Origin: Mammaliicoccus fleurettii
Lineage (GTDB): Bacteria > Bacillota > Bacilli > Staphylococcales > Staphylococcaceae
Assembly (NCBI RefSeq): GCF_003970575.1
Contig: NZ_RXWZ01000043.1
Coordinates: 1-61,668, forward strand
Reading direction: 5' to 3'
Length of the DNA stretch: 61,668 nucleotides
Position 1 is the first letter of the stretch. Each line of letters starts with the position of its first letter. The translations under genes were made by a program, and so were the position numbers. Below the pieces are notes generated by a model. The model saw only the letters and a list, made by a program, of their open reading frames with translations. It was not told the DNA's origin and did not search any database. Below are positions 7,991-18,772 of this stretch, piece by piece.

Positions 7991-9785
7991 CGGTGCAATT
8001 GGAACAATCTTTTACTCAGAAGGATTAGACACTTGCCCAGAAAGTTATAACCTTACTCATCCTAAAAAAGTAGAACAAATACACCGCTCATATATAGAAG
8101 CAGGTGCTGATATCATTCAAACGAACACTTACGGTGCTAATTTCGAAAAGCTAAAAGACTTCAATTTAGAGCATCGCGTCAAAGAAATACATCGTGAAGC
8201 TGTTCAAATCGCTAAAAAAGCAAGCAATAAAGATACGTTTATATTAGGTACTGTAGGTGGCTTTCGTAACATAAAAAAGAGTGACTTATCTATAGAGGCT
8301 ATTCAGTATCATACAGAAATTCAAATTGAAACACTTGTAAATGAAGGTGTAGATGGCATTCTATTTGAAACTTACTATGATTTAGAAGAGCTGCTTACCG
8401 TCTTAAAAGATGCAAAAGCGAAATATGACATTCCGATTATTGCTCAACTTACAGCAAGTAATACTAATTATTTAAGAAATGGTACACCTATACCTGACGC
8501 ATTAGAGGCATTACTAAGAGAAGGCGCAGATGTTGTTGGTTTAAACTGTCACCACGGACCTTATCATATGATAAAGACGTATAAACATATTGAAATTCCT
8601 AACAGTGCATATCTTTCTTGTTACCCTAATGCAAGTTTGCTGGATTTAGAAGACAATGACTTGAAATACAATAACAATTCGGAATACTTTTCTGACGCAG
8701 CTAAAGAACTTGTCAATCAAGGCGTCAGATTAATAGGTGGTTGCTGTGGTACAACACCAGAACATATTAAAAAAATCAAAAATGTCGTTAAAGATTTAAA
8801 GCCTATCAAGCAAAAAAATGTTATTCCAATAGAGACAAAACAGTATAAAAAGCAAAATAAAAATGAACCTAGCATTAAAGAACTCGTTCAACAAAGACCG
8901 ACCGTTATTGTTGAACTTGATACACCAAAACATTTAGATACGAATAAATTTTTCGATGGTATACAAGCTCTAGAAGACGCGGGTGTTGAAGCTGTAACAC
9001 TTGCTGACAACTCATTAGCAAGCGTTAGAATTTCTAACATAGCAGCAGCTAGCATTATAAAGCAACAATATAAAATTAGACCCCTCGTACACTTAGCATG
9101 TCGAGATAGAAATTTAATTGGTCTTCAGTCACATCTAATGGGACTTTCGTTACTAGGTATTAATGATATTTTAACTATTACAGGTGATCCATCAAAAGTT
9201 GGTAATTTCCCTGGTGCAACAAGTGTATTCGATGTAAATTCTAGTGGATTAGCTGAAATGATTACCCAATTTAATCAAGGTATTAACGCAGATGGAGACA
9301 CATTAAGAAGTAATACTAACTTCTCTGTAGCAGGCGCTTTTAATCCAAATGTAAGACGTCTTGAACCAGCAGTTAAAAGATTAGAAAAAAAGATAGAGTC
9401 TGGAATGGAATACTTCATTACACAACCTATCTATGAACCTGAAAGAGTTAAAGAAATATATGAAGCAACAAAACATATAGATGCACCAATCTTTATTGGC
9501 ATCATGCCAATTACAAACTATAATAACGCCCTATTTTTACACAATGAAGTTCCCGGTATTAAATTATCAGAAACTGTTCTCAACGCTTTTGAAAAAGTTA
9601 AAGACGATCGAGACGCAACTCGTAAGCTCAGTATTAACTTGAGCAAGCAATTGATTGATGCGATACACCAATATTTTAATGGTCTGTACATCGTTACACC
9701 ATTTTTAAAATATGATTTATCCGTTGAATTAGCAAATTATTCAAAATCAAAAACTGAAACACAAACCAAGGAGGCAATATTATGA
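7947..9785 (+). CDS. metF: Bifunctional homocysteine S-methyltransferase / methylenetetrahydrofolate reductase
   Basis: The N-terminal half (about 1-300) is a cobalamin-independent homocysteine methyltransferase TIM barrel with zinc-ligand cysteines in GLNCHHGP (about 200) and [10 protein letters not shown] (about 264-273). The C-terminal half (about 310-590) is a methylenetetrahydrofolate reductase with ITGDPSK and FITQPIYE. The fusion is usual in staphylococci. The ATG at 7947 lies inside metC but is preceded by a full AAAGGAGG at the right spacing, which fixes the start. It supplies 5-methyl-THF for MetE. Confidence 0.93.
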   Translation: MNLKEALKNRILVADGAIGTIFYSEGLDTCPESYNLTHPKKVEQIHRSYIEAGADIIQTNTYGANFEKLKDFNLEHRVKEIHREAVQIAKKASNKDTFILGTVGGFRNIKKSDLSIEAIQYHTEIQIETLVNEGVDGILFETYYDLEELLTVLKDAKAKYDIPIIAQLTASNTNYLRNGTPIPDALEALLREGADVVGLNCHHGPYHMIKTYKHIEIPNSAYLSCYPNASLLDLEDNDLKYNNNSEYFSDAAKELVNQGVRLIGGCCGTTPEHIKKIKNVVKDLKPIKQKNVIPIETKQYKKQNKNEPSIKELVQQRPTVIVELDTPKHLDTNKFFDGIQALEDAGVEAVTLADNSLASVRISNIAAASIIKQQYKIRPLVHLACRDRNLIGLQSHLMGLSLLGINDILTITGDPSKVGNFPGATSVFDVNSSGLAEMITQFNQGINADGDTLRSNTNFSVAGAFNPNVRRLEPAVKRLEKKIESGMEYFITQPIYEPERVKEIYEATKHIDAPIFIGIMPITNYNNALFLHNEVPGIKLSETVLNAFEKVKDDRDATRKLSINLSKQLIDAIHQYFNGLYIVTPFLKYDLSVELANYSKSKTETQTKEAIL

Positions 9786-12028
9786 CAATTAAAACAGCAA
9801 ATTTAGGATTTCCAAGACTAGGTAAAAAAAGAGAATGGAAGAAAGCCATTGAAAGCTACTGGGCTAAGAAAATAGATAAAGCTGAATTAGATCAAACATT
9901 GCAAGATCTACATAAAGAAATTTTAACAATTCAAAAAGAACATCATGTCGATCAAATTCCTGCTGGTGATTTCTCATTATATGACCATGTACTTGATACA
10001 TCATTATTATTTAATATCATTCCAGAGCGTTTCCAAGGACGTCCTGTTGATGATGAATTATTATTTGATATTGCAAGAGGTAATAAAGAACACGTTGCAA
10101 GTGCACTTATCAAATGGTTTAACACAAACTATCACTATATCGTACCTGAATGGGATAACGTTACTCCTAAAGTAAATAACAATGTGTTACTAGAAAAATT
10201 CAACTTTTCTAAAGAAACTGGTGTAACATCTCATCCAGTAATCGTAGGACCTGTGACTTATGTAGCTTTATCAAAAGGCGGAGACCAAAGTTTTGAGGAA
10301 AAAGTTAGAACACTGTTACCATTATATAAAGAAGTATTCGAAAGTTTAACTGAAGCTGGTGCAGAATATATCCAAGTAGATGAACCAATTTTAGTAACTG
10401 ACGAAGCTAAAGAACTTCAAGATATTACTAAAGAAGCATATGAATTCTTTAATAAAGAAGTTCCATCTACAAACTTAGTATTACAAACATACTTCGAACG
10501 TGTTGATTTAAACTTTGTAGGACAATTGCCTGTCTATGGTCTTGGTTTAGATTTCGTTCATGATAATGGATTTAACTTACAACAAATAAAAGATGGTTTA
10601 TTCCCTAAAGAAAAGGCACTATTTGCTGGTATTGTTGATGGTAGAAATGTTTGGGCAACTAACATTGAAGCTAAAAAAGAACTGATTGCCTCTTTACAAC
10701 CATATACAAATGAATTAGTTATTCAGCCTTCTTCTTCATTATTACATGTACCAGTTACTTTAGAAGAAGAAACATTAGATGATTCAGTTCGAGAAGGTTT
10801 AAGCTTTGCCACTGAGAAATTAGACGAACTATATGCTTTAAAACAATTATTTAATGAAAATGATGACACTTTATACAATGAATTAAAAACTCAATTTGAA
10901 CGATTTGAAAGTCAATCATTCAAACAACTTGAATACGATTATGATTCCGTGAAATCAGAACGTACAACGCCATTTAAAGAGAGAAAAGTTTTACAAGATG
11001 AAGTATTAAACTTACCTGATTTACCAACAACGACGATAGGTTCATTCCCTCAATCAAGAGAAGTAAGAAAATATCGTGCAGATTGGAAAAACAATAGAAT
11101 TTCAGACGAAAAATATGAAGAATTTGTACAAAATGAAATTAAGCGTTGGATTGATATTCAAGAAGATATTGGTTTAGATGTATTAGTACATGGTGAATTC
11201 GAACGTAATGACATGGTAGAATTCTTCGGTGAAAAATTAAATGGATTCTTAGTAACTAAGTTCGGTTGGGTTCAATCATACGGTTCTCGTGCTGTTAAAC
11301 CACCAATCATCTATGGTGATGTTAAATGGACAGCTCCACTAACAGTTAAAGAAACACTATATGCTCAAAGCTTAACTGGCAAACCTGTTAAAGGTATGCT
11401 TACAGGTCCAGTTACAATCTTAAACTGGTCATTCGAACGTGTTGATATTCCTCGTAGCGAAGTTCAAGATCAAATCGCTTTAGCTATAAACGAAGAAGTA
11501 TTAGCACTTGAAGAATCAGGCATTAAAGTGATTCAAGTAGACGAACCAGCATTGCGCGAAGGCTTACCTTTACGTTCAGAATATCATGAAGATTACTTAG
11601 ATAAAGCTGTTCGTTCATTCAGATTATCAACATCTTCAGTCCAAGATTCAACACAAATTCATACGCATATGTGTTACTCTCAATTTGGACAAATCATCCA
11701 TGCAATCAAATCACTTGATGCTGATGTTATTTCAATTGAAACATCAAGAAGCCATGGCGATTTAATCCAAGACTTTGAAGATATCACATACGATTTAGGA
11801 ATTGGTTTAGGCGTATATGACATTCATAGTCCGCGTATACCTACAGAAGAAGAAATTACTGTAGCAATCGATAGAGCACTTAAAGAAATTGACCGTTCTC
11901 TATTCTGGGTAAACCCTGACTGCGGATTGAAAACAAGACAAGAAGATGAAGTTAAACAAGCTTTAACTGTACTAGTAAAATCAGTAGAAAAATTACGTAA
12001 AGATAGCACAGTAAAACAACCAAATTAA
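9782..12028 (+). CDS. metE: Cobalamin-independent methionine synthase
   Basis: MetE transfers the methyl group of 5-methyl-THF(Glu)n to homocysteine, the last step of methionine synthesis. The 748-residue protein has the duplicated barrel structure of the family, the zinc site with [10 protein letters not shown] (about 624-633) and NPDCGLKTR (about 709-717), and the signature [17 protein letters not shown]. It overlaps metF by four bases (ATGA) and has an AAGGAGG site. It closes the operon here; no fifth gene follows before the bidirectional terminator at 12151. Confidence 0.97.
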   Translation: MTIKTANLGFPRLGKKREWKKAIESYWAKKIDKAELDQTLQDLHKEILTIQKEHHVDQIPAGDFSLYDHVLDTSLLFNIIPERFQGRPVDDELLFDIARGNKEHVASALIKWFNTNYHYIVPEWDNVTPKVNNNVLLEKFNFSKETGVTSHPVIVGPVTYVALSKGGDQSFEEKVRTLLPLYKEVFESLTEAGAEYIQVDEPILVTDEAKELQDITKEAYEFFNKEVPSTNLVLQTYFERVDLNFVGQLPVYGLGLDFVHDNGFNLQQIKDGLFPKEKALFAGIVDGRNVWATNIEAKKELIASLQPYTNELVIQPSSSLLHVPVTLEEETLDDSVREGLSFATEKLDELYALKQLFNENDDTLYNELKTQFERFESQSFKQLEYDYDSVKSERTTPFKERKVLQDEVLNLPDLPTTTIGSFPQSREVRKYRADWKNNRISDEKYEEFVQNEIKRWIDIQEDIGLDVLVHGEFERNDMVEFFGEKLNGFLVTKFGWVQSYGSRAVKPPIIYGDVKWTAPLTVKETLYAQSLTGKPVKGMLTGPVTILNWSFERVDIPRSEVQDQIALAINEEVLALEESGIKVIQVDEPALREGLPLRSEYHEDYLDKAVRSFRLSTSSVQDSTQIHTHMCYSQFGQIIHAIKSLDADVISIETSRSHGDLIQDFEDITYDLGIGLGVYDIHSPRIPTEEEITVAIDRALKEIDRSLFWVNPDCGLKTRQEDEVKQALTVLVKSVEKLRKDSTVKQPN

Positions 12029-12085
12029 AAGAACTGCCAACACACGGTTCAGTTATATTAGCCATTAGTTCCAAATCTAATAACA

Positions 12086-12118
12086 CTGCCATATAATATT
12101 TTTGAGCGAGTACTATAT
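12086..12118. other. Inverted repeat between metE and cstA
   Basis: CTGCCATATA and TATATGGCAG form a perfect 10-bp inverted repeat with a loop of about 20 bases. There is no T-run directly after it, so it is not an ordinary terminator; it may stabilise the met transcript end. Confidence 0.4.
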
Positions 12119-12150
12119 GGCAGACTTCCTTCCCTATATTAAATATATAA

Positions 12151-12188
12151 AATAAGAACCTTTCGGTGGAGACCGAAAGGTTCTTATT
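12151..12188. terminator. Bidirectional terminator between metE and cstA
   Basis: AATAAGAACCTTTCGGT (12151-12167) pairs perfectly with 12172-12188 around the loop GGAG, a 17-bp stem. It sits between convergent metE and cstA and can end both transcripts. Confidence 0.85.
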
Positions 12189-12195
12189 ATGATGT

Positions 12196-13650
12196 TTAGT
12201 ATTTTGAAACTGTTGCAGATCCAATTTGATGATCGATTTCAATCGCATTTTCACTGTTTTTACGATATAAATAATAGAAATACATACTACATAAAATTGT
12301 AAGACCTACTGATAACCAGTAGCTTAGAGATAAATCCATTCCAAAACCAATCGGCTGACTTAAAATATAAGTGAATATATTCCATGTCATAAACAATGCA
12401 GGAATCAATGCTACGTAGAAATTCTTTTTAGATAACAATAGATACATTGCACCTATCCACAGCGCTATTGTAGCTGTAGTTTGGTTTGCCCAAGAGAAGT
12501 ATCTCCATAAGATTGTAAAGTCCACTGTTGTTAAAATGAAACTAATAATAAACATTGGTATTGCTATTGCAAATCGTTTCCACATTTTCTTTTGACCAAA
12601 TTTAAAGTAATCTGCAAGAATCATTCTAGCACTTCTAAATGACGTATCACCACTCGTAATTGGTAATACAATAACACCAAGAATTGCTAATGTACCAAAC
12701 ACTGAGCCTAATAACATTGTAGATGCTTCACTAACTACAAGAGCCGCTTCACCTTTAGCTAATACTTCTTGAAGTCCGCCATAACCACCGAATAAACTCA
12801 TTGCCGCTGCAGCCCAAACCATAGCGATAATACCTTCAGCAATCATCATGCCATAAAATATTTTACGGCCATTCTTTTCATTATTTGTCGTTCTAGAAAT
12901 AATTGGCGATTGCGTCGCATGGAAACCAGATAAAGCACCACACGTGATAGTAAAGAATAATAATGGGAATATCGGTGCAGAATCAGGATGCATATTCTTT
13001 AAAGTTAATTCTGGAATCTCTGCTCCTGTCATCAATAACCTCACGAAAATACCTACTGCTGAAATCATGAGAATTAAACCAAATATCGGATATACCTTAC
13101 CAATAATTTTATCAATCGGTAAAATTGTAGATAAGAAATAATATAAGAAAATAACAAAGATAATAATACCTAAAGCAATTTTTCCATCCATTAGTGAATG
13201 TAGAAGTAATGCTGGACTAGTAACAAACACAGTACCAGTCAATAAAAGTAGTAATAACGTAAACACATTAACCAAATGTTTCATCACATTACCTAAGAAT
13301 TTACCAGCTAATTCAGGTAAGTGAGCCCCTTTGTTACGAATTGAAATCATACCCGTTAAATAATCGTGAACAGCACCAGCAAATATAGAACCTAATACAA
13401 TCCATAAAAAAGCAACCGGACCATATAAAGCACCCATAATTGGACCAAAAATAGGTCCAACACCAGCGATATTCAATAATTGAATCAATGAATTCTTATT
13501 CGTCGTCATTGGAACATAATCAATATTATCCCTTTGATCATGAGCCGGTGTCGGACGTTCATCCTTAACACCAAACATCTTTTCGATATACTTACCATAT
13601 GTAAAATACCCTACAATCAATAATACTATTGAAACTAAAAATGTAATCAT
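12196..13650 (-). CDS. cstA: Carbon-starvation protein CstA family peptide/pyruvate transporter
   Basis: CstA proteins are large membrane carriers induced by carbon starvation, linked to uptake of peptides or pyruvate. The product has about a dozen hydrophobic helices and the family block NIAGVGPIFGPIMGALYGP (about 60-80), plus SGFHATQSP and TSGDTSFRSARM. The ATG at 13650 (484 aa) is chosen because AAAGGGGGA lies just upstream; a longer reading begins upstream of that site. A perfect cre site covers the promoter, fitting repression by CcpA when glucose is available. The substrate is not proven. Confidence 0.88.
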   Translation of the reverse strand: MITFLVSIVLLIVGYFTYGKYIEKMFGVKDERPTPAHDQRDNIDYVPMTTNKNSLIQLLNIAGVGPIFGPIMGALYGPVAFLWIVLGSIFAGAVHDYLTGMISIRNKGAHLPELAGKFLGNVMKHLVNVFTLLLLLLTGTVFVTSPALLLHSLMDGKIALGIIIFVIFLYYFLSTILPIDKIIGKVYPIFGLILMISAVGIFVRLLMTGAEIPELTLKNMHPDSAPIFPLLFFTITCGALSGFHATQSPIISRTTNNEKNGRKIFYGMMIAEGIIAMVWAAAAMSLFGGYGGLQEVLAKGEAALVVSEASTMLLGSVFGTLAILGVIVLPITSGDTSFRSARMILADYFKFGQKKMWKRFAIAIPMFIISFILTTVDFTILWRYFSWANQTTATIALWIGAMYLLLSKKNFYVALIPALFMTWNIFTYILSQPIGFGMDLSLSYWLSVGLTILCSMYFYYLYRKNSENAIEIDHQIGSATVSKY

Positions 13651-13669
13651 TGAAATCCCCCTTTGTAAG

Positions 13670-13683
13670 TGCAAGCGTTTACA
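13670..13683. promoter_or_regulatory. CcpA binding site (cre) for cstA
   Basis: TGCAAGCGTTTACA matches the Gram-positive cre consensus TGNAARCGNWWNCA at every position. It lies between the -10 box and the cstA Shine-Dalgarno, where bound CcpA would block transcription. Confidence 0.85.
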
Positions 13684-13685
13684 TA

Positions 13686-13714
13686 ATTATAAATGAGTTT
13701 TTTAGGAAATACAA
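13686..13714 (-). promoter_or_regulatory. Promoter of cstA
   Basis: Minus-strand TTGTAT (13709-13714) and TATAAT (13686-13691) are spaced by 17 bases, directly upstream of the cre site. Confidence 0.7.
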
Positions 13715-13755
13715 TGCTACATCTGTAATGATTTCGCACTTGTAAATAAATAAAA

Positions 13756-13790
13756 AAAATCTAAGACAAAATAATTGTCTTAGACTTTTT
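13756..13790 (-). terminator. Terminator after noc
   Basis: TCTAAGACAA (13760-13769) pairs with TTGTCTTAGA (13775-13784), with a long A-run that reads as U-run on the minus strand. It ends the jag/mnmE-mnmG-rsmG-noc transcript. Confidence 0.8.
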
Positions 13791-13792
13791 CA

Positions 13793-14632
13793 TTATTTTC
13801 TTTTATACACTTTAATCGTAATTTCGTAAAAGTCTTTATGTTCTTCATCGATTCGTTTTACTTTAATACCTTCTTTTTCAACATTTTTAATGCTTTGTCC
13901 GAGTGTATCAAGTGCTTCTGTAATATCTTGTTCGAATTGAAATTGTTTAGCTTTTACTTTTTCTGATCCTCGTATTTTTTTAACACGATCTTCTGTTTGT
14001 TTTACGTTTAAATTTTGTGATTGAATTGTTGTTAAGACATCTTGTTGACCATCGTCATCTAAACCTAACATTGCTCTTGCATGTCTTTCAGTTATTTCAC
14101 CTTTTTGTAATGAAATAATGATTGGTTCTGATAATTTAAGCAATCTTAATTTGTTCGCTATGAATGATTGACTTTTTCCCATGCTTGCGGCTAAATCTTG
14201 TTGTGTTATACCTTCTAGATCAAGCAGTTTTTTATATGCTTCCGCTTCTTCTATAGCTGATAAATTTTCTCGTTGAATATTTTCAATCAATGCAACTGCT
14301 GCTGTTTCTTTATCGTTTAACGGTTTAATGATTACTTCAGTCTCAGGTAAATCGTTATGTTTTATTGCACGAAATCTTCGCTCTCCAGCAATGATTTCAT
14401 ACATACCTTCTTCAATTGGACGAACTACAATAGGCTGTAATAATCCATGTTCTCTTATAGATTGTGCCAATTCTTTAATTTTTGATTCATCAAATACTTT
14501 TCTCGGTTGGTAACGGTTTGGCACAATTCTTTCTGTTGAAATTATCGCTACATTACCTTCAGCTCTAGCTTCTTCTATATGTTCTAATTCTTTGTCTTTA
14601 AGTCCAAATAATTTAGAAAAAGGCTTTTTCAT
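13793..14632 (-). CDS. noc: Nucleoid occlusion protein Noc
   Basis: Noc is a ParB paralogue that binds its own DNA sites and the membrane and stops FtsZ division over the chromosome; in S. aureus it also limits replication initiation. It has the N-terminal amphipathic membrane-targeting sequence MKKPFSKLFGLKDK, the CTP-binding motif AGERRFRAI (about 82-90), ENIQRENLSAIEEAEA and a helix-turn-helix (about 125-165). The start at 14632 gives 279 residues and the family N terminus; an in-frame ATG eight codons upstream would hide that N terminus and is rejected. It follows rsmG, its usual neighbour. Confidence 0.93.
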   Translation of the reverse strand: MKKPFSKLFGLKDKELEHIEEARAEGNVAIISTERIVPNRYQPRKVFDESKIKELAQSIREHGLLQPIVVRPIEEGMYEIIAGERRFRAIKHNDLPETEVIIKPLNDKETAAVALIENIQRENLSAIEEAEAYKKLLDLEGITQQDLAASMGKSQSFIANKLRLLKLSEPIIISLQKGEITERHARAMLGLDDDGQQDVLTTIQSQNLNVKQTEDRVKKIRGSEKVKAKQFQFEQDITEALDTLGQSIKNVEKEGIKVKRIDEEHKDFYEITIKVYKRK

Positions 14633-14661
14633 CTCAATATACCTACTTTCGTTCATACATA

Positions 14662-14675
14662 TTTCCCAGGAATTA
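14662..14675. promoter_or_regulatory. Possible Noc-binding site
   Basis: ATTTCCCAGGAATT matches 12 of 14 positions of the Noc site consensus ATTTCCCGGGAAAT. It overlaps the rsmG stop codon, about 30 bases before the noc start. A match this short with two differences may be chance. Confidence 0.4.
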
Positions 14676-15389
14676 TTTTGTTATAGGTTCTTTGTTTGGT
14701 GTTCCTGGTTTTCTTGGATATTTCTTAGGTGTTTGTCTTAATTTATCTATCGTAATAATTTGTCTCATACTTTCTTCTAAAGGTAAAGTGAAGTCATATA
14801 CTTCATTCACTTGACCACCTAGGACAGAAATAGCAAATTGTGCATCTTCTAACTCTTCATTGCCTTGTGCACCTTTGAGAGCTACAAATTGGCCACCTTT
14901 TTTAACTAAAGGTATGCAAAGTTCACTTAGTACTGATAATCTTGCGACTGCACGAGCTGTTACAAGATCAAAACTTTCACGATAATTACTTTTTCCAAAT
15001 GTTTCAGCTCTATCATGAACAAAGTTTACTTTGTCTAAGTCCAAGGCAGCTGCTAATTCATTTAAAAATTTAATTCGTTTATTTAATGAATCTACTATTG
15101 TAATTTGCAAATGCGGATAAATTATTTTTAATGGAATGCTTGGAAATCCTGCTCCTGCACCTACATCACATACAGACTCAATTTTATTGAAATCTATATA
15201 AAAGCTAGGTGAAACAGAATCAAAAAAGTGCTTCAAATAGACTTCTTCTTTTTCAGTCACTGCTGTTAAATTAATTTTTTCATTCCACTCTACTAGCGTT
15301 TCAAAATAAATTTCAAATTGTTTTAATTGTTTATCTGTAATTTCTATACCTGATTCTTTTAATGAATTAATAAATGTTTGTTCGTTCAT
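14673..15389 (-). CDS. rsmG: 16S rRNA (guanine527-N7)-methyltransferase
   Basis: RsmG methylates G527 (E. coli numbering) of 16S rRNA using S-adenosylmethionine; loss gives low-level streptomycin resistance. The 238-residue protein shows the SAM motif [18 protein letters not shown] (about 69-86), [17 protein letters not shown] and VTARAVARL. It starts one base after the mnmG stop, so the two are coupled, and it precedes noc as in other Bacillales. Confidence 0.96.
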   Translation of the reverse strand: MNEQTFINSLKESGIEITDKQLKQFEIYFETLVEWNEKINLTAVTEKEEVYLKHFFDSVSPSFYIDFNKIESVCDVGAGAGFPSIPLKIIYPHLQITIVDSLNKRIKFLNELAAALDLDKVNFVHDRAETFGKSNYRESFDLVTARAVARLSVLSELCIPLVKKGGQFVALKGAQGNEELEDAQFAISVLGGQVNEVYDFTLPLEESMRQIITIDKLRQTPKKYPRKPGTPNKEPITK

Positions 15390-17264
15390 CTATTTCACCT
15401 TCTGAATTTTACCTTGTTCAATATAAACAAGCAATATTGAAATGTCTGCAGGATTAACACCTGAAATACGTGAAGCTTGTGCAATATCTAATGGGTTTAC
15501 TTCTTTAAGTTTTTGACGTGCTTCAGTAGCTAAACTGTTAATTGCATCATAATCTATATTTTCAGGTATTTTTTTATCTTCCATACGTTTCATTTTTTCA
15601 ACTTGTGCTAATGATTTTTGGATGTAACCTTCGTATTTAGTTTGAATTTCAACTTGTTCTTGAACATCTGCACTTACTGGAGATTCTTCTTCTAAGATTT
15701 CCATAATAGCATCATAGTCCATTTCTGGTCTACGTAATAAATCTAATGCTAAAATACCATCTTTAAGTGCTGCGCCTCCACGACTTTCAATAACACTTTG
15801 TGTGTGTTCATTCGGTTTAATACGAATACCTTTTAATCTGTCTTGTTCTCCGCTGATCGCATCACGTTTTTGGTTAAATTTAGCATAACGTTCTTCAGAA
15901 ATCATGCCTAATTCATAACCAATATCCGTTAGTCTTAAATCTGCATTGTCATGTCTTAATAATAGACGGTGTTCAGCACGTGAAGTTAATAAACGATAAG
16001 GCTCATTTGTACCTTTCGTCACTAAATCATCAATTAATACACCAATATATGCATCTGAACGACGTAAAACAACATCCTCTTTACCTTGTACTTTACCTGC
16101 AGCATTAATACCAGCCATTAATCCTTGACCAGCCGCTTCTTCATAACCTGAAGTACCATTAATTTGGCCTGCAGTGAATAAATTAGTTACAAGTTTCGTT
16201 TCTAATGTTGGCCATAATTGAGTTGGAACAATTGCATCATATTCAATTGCGTATCCTGCACGCATCATATCTGCTTTTTCAAGACCTGGGATTGTCTCTA
16301 ACATTTTGCGTTGAACGTCTTCCGGTAAGCTTGTAGATAAGCCTTGTACATAAACTTCTTGAGTTTGGCGTCCTTCTGGTTCTAAGAACAATTGATGTCT
16401 TGGTTTATCGTTAAATCTTACGAATTTGTCTTCAATTGATGGACAATATCTTGGACCAGTTCCTTTAATCATACCTGAGTACATTGCAGATAAATGTAAA
16501 TTATCATCAATAACTTTATGTGTATGTTCATTAGTATAAGTTAACCAACAAGGTAATTGATCTAAAATATATTCTGTCGTTTCATAACTAAATGCTCGTC
16601 CGACATCATCACCTGGTTGAATTTCAGTCTTGCTGTAATCTATAGTATTTCCATTTACACGTGGTGGTGTTCCTGTTTTGAAACGAACTATTTCAAAGCC
16701 TAATTCTTTCAAATGATCAGCTAATTTTAGTGATGGCATTTGATGATTTGGACCACTTGAATATTTTAAATTTCCTAAAATGATTTCGCCACGTAAGAAC
16801 GTACCTGTAGTTAATACAACTGCATCAGCTTCATAAGTTGATCCAATAACCATTTCAACGCCTTTAATTTTATTATCTTCTATAATTAAACGTTCTACCA
16901 TACCTTGCATAATATCAAGGTTAGGTTCGTCTTCTATCACACGTTTCATTTCTTGTTGATATAACACTTTATCAGCTTGTGCACGCAATGCTCTAACAGC
17001 TGGACCTTTACCAGTGTTTAACATACGCATTTGAATATGTGTTCTATCAATTGTCTTAGCCATTTGACCACCAAGTGCATCGATTTCTCTCACTACTATA
17101 CCTTTAGCTGGTCCACCTACTGATGGGTTACATGGCATAAATGCTACACTATCTAAATTGATTGTAAGCATAAGTGTTTTTGCGCCACGTCTAGCTGAAG
17201 CTAATCCTGCTTCTACCCCAGCATGCCCTGCTCCGACAACAATAACGTCATATTTTTGTGTCAA
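15390..17264 (-). CDS. mnmG: tRNA U34 carboxymethylaminomethyl-modifying enzyme, FAD subunit
   Basis: MnmG with MnmE adds the (carboxymethyl)aminomethyl group to wobble U34 of certain tRNAs. The 624-residue protein has the N-terminal FAD Rossmann motif [14 protein letters not shown] (about 7-20), [20 protein letters not shown], and the C-terminal MnmE-binding helical domain. The start is TTG at 17264, eight bases after GGAGG; no nearer ATG fits the family N terminus. It lies 15 bases after mnmE and is coupled to rsmG. Confidence 0.96.
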   Translation of the reverse strand: MTQKYDVIVVGAGHAGVEAGLASARRGAKTLMLTINLDSVAFMPCNPSVGGPAKGIVVREIDALGGQMAKTIDRTHIQMRMLNTGKGPAVRALRAQADKVLYQQEMKRVIEDEPNLDIMQGMVERLIIEDNKIKGVEMVIGSTYEADAVVLTTGTFLRGEIILGNLKYSSGPNHQMPSLKLADHLKELGFEIVRFKTGTPPRVNGNTIDYSKTEIQPGDDVGRAFSYETTEYILDQLPCWLTYTNEHTHKVIDDNLHLSAMYSGMIKGTGPRYCPSIEDKFVRFNDKPRHQLFLEPEGRQTQEVYVQGLSTSLPEDVQRKMLETIPGLEKADMMRAGYAIEYDAIVPTQLWPTLETKLVTNLFTAGQINGTSGYEEAAGQGLMAGINAAGKVQGKEDVVLRRSDAYIGVLIDDLVTKGTNEPYRLLTSRAEHRLLLRHDNADLRLTDIGYELGMISEERYAKFNQKRDAISGEQDRLKGIRIKPNEHTQSVIESRGGAALKDGILALDLLRRPEMDYDAIMEILEEESPVSADVQEQVEIQTKYEGYIQKSLAQVEKMKRMEDKKIPENIDYDAINSLATEARQKLKEVNPLDIAQASRISGVNPADISILLVYIEQGKIQKVK

Positions 17265-17279
17265 AATTTTTCCTCCTTT

Positions 17280-18659
17280 TTATTTTCCTAAACAGAATTG
17301 ACTAAACAGTTGATCGATTAGCGAATCACTCGCCTCTTCACCTATTACTTCTCCTAGCAATTCCCATGTTTTAATTAAATCAATTTGTACGATATCTATA
17401 GGTACGCCGTCTTCAGCTGACTGAATTGCATCATTAATTGAAATTTTCGCATCTTTTAAAAGTGCAATGTGCCTAGAATTAGAGACATATGTCATATCTT
17501 GAGACTGAACTTGTCCACCAAAGAATAGTTCTGAAATTTTTTGTTCAAGTTCTTCTATTCCTTGTTGTTCTATCATCGACGTTTGTACTAATGGATGGTC
17601 ACCTATCATGTCTTTTAATTGATCCATGTCTAAGTTTTGTTCTAAGTCCATTTTATTTATTATAACAATAACATCTTCATCTTTAATGACATCAAATAAT
17701 TGATAATCATTTTCTGTTAATGCCTCATTGTAATTAAGTACAAATAAAATTAAATCTGCTTCTGATAATGCTTTTCTAGATCTTTCGACACCGATTTTTT
17801 CTACTATATCTTCAGTTTCACGAATACCAGCTGTGTCTACAAGTCTTAGCGGTACACCACGAACATTAACATATTCTTCTAATACATCACGTGTAGTTCC
17901 TGCAACTTCAGTCACGATAGCTTTATTATCTTGAATTAAGTTATTAAGCATCGAACTTTTACCTACATTAGGCTTCCCTACTATTACTGTAGATAGACCT
18001 TCACGCATGATTTTTCCTTGTTGGCCAGTTCTTAATAATTGATCAATTTCATTCTCAATATGCCTAGATTCCTTTAAAAGGAATTGCGCAGTTGCTTCTT
18101 CGACATCATCATACTCTGGATAGTCTATATTTACTTCCACTTGTGCAAGGATTTCTAAAATAGATTGTCTTAGACCTTTAATTAGATTACTTAGACGCCC
18201 TTCCATCTGCCCTAAGGCTACCTTCGATGCGCGTTCCGTCTTAGATCTTATGAAATCCATGACCGCTTCTGCTTGTGATAAATCAATACGTCCGTGTAAA
18301 AATGCTCTCTTTGTGAATTCACCTGGTTCAGCCATTCTTGCACCATTTGATAAAGTTAATTCAAGTACACGATTAACAGTTACAAGACCACCATGACAGT
18401 TAATTTCAACGATATCTTCTCTTGTAAAAGTCTTGGGTGCTTTCATTACGGCTACCATTACTTCTTCAACAACTTCTTCTGAATCAGGATCAATAATATG
18501 ACCATAATTTATTGTATGCGATGCTACTTCATTGAGTTGTTTCTTTCCTTTATAAATACGATCAGCAATATTTAAGGCATCCGGGCCACTTAATCGTACT
18601 ATTGCTATTGCACCTTCACCCATAGGCGTTGAGATACTTGTAATTGTATCTAATTCCAT
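17280..18659 (-). CDS. mnmE: tRNA U34 modification GTPase
   Basis: MnmE is the GTPase partner of MnmG. It has the N-terminal folate-binding domain, then an inserted G domain with the P-loop [12 protein letters not shown] (about 228-239), VAGTTRD (G2), DTAGIRET (G3) and NKMD (G4), and the invariant C-terminal CLGK whose Cys is at the active site. The ATG at 18659 gives 459 residues, matching the staphylococcal family start [16 protein letters not shown], and is preceded by GGAGGAG. Confidence 0.96.
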   Translation of the reverse strand: MELDTITSISTPMGEGAIAIVRLSGPDALNIADRIYKGKKQLNEVASHTINYGHIIDPDSEEVVEEVMVAVMKAPKTFTREDIVEINCHGGLVTVNRVLELTLSNGARMAEPGEFTKRAFLHGRIDLSQAEAVMDFIRSKTERASKVALGQMEGRLSNLIKGLRQSILEILAQVEVNIDYPEYDDVEEATAQFLLKESRHIENEIDQLLRTGQQGKIMREGLSTVIVGKPNVGKSSMLNNLIQDNKAIVTEVAGTTRDVLEEYVNVRGVPLRLVDTAGIRETEDIVEKIGVERSRKALSEADLILFVLNYNEALTENDYQLFDVIKDEDVIVIINKMDLEQNLDMDQLKDMIGDHPLVQTSMIEQQGIEELEQKISELFFGGQVQSQDMTYVSNSRHIALLKDAKISINDAIQSAEDGVPIDIVQIDLIKTWELLGEVIGEEASDSLIDQLFSQFCLGK

Positions 18660-18739
18660 GTTTTTCTCCTCCACCATTAGTAACTATTCTATTGATTGTA
18701 AATGGTTTTGTTCTATTTTTCGAATATATTGTTCGAAAA

Positions 18740-18768
18740 AATGCGGAGCGAGATCACTCACTCCGACT
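18740..18768 (-). terminator. Terminator between jag and mnmE
   Basis: CGGAGCGAG (18744-18752) pairs with CTCACTCCG (18757-18765) with one wobble, followed on the minus strand by a U-run (A-run near 18736-18741). It separates the rnpA-jag transcript from mnmEG. Confidence 0.7.
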
Positions 18769-18772
18769 ATTA

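Noticed and set aside
12020..12120. A fifth met operon gene after metE (as in the S. aureus metICFE-mdh operon)
   Set aside because: The interval holds only an inverted repeat and a terminator; no coding frame of significance follows metE.
14654..14656. ATG at 14656 as the noc start
   Set aside because: It has no good ribosome site and would add eight residues before the conserved membrane-targeting N terminus MKKPFSKLFG.
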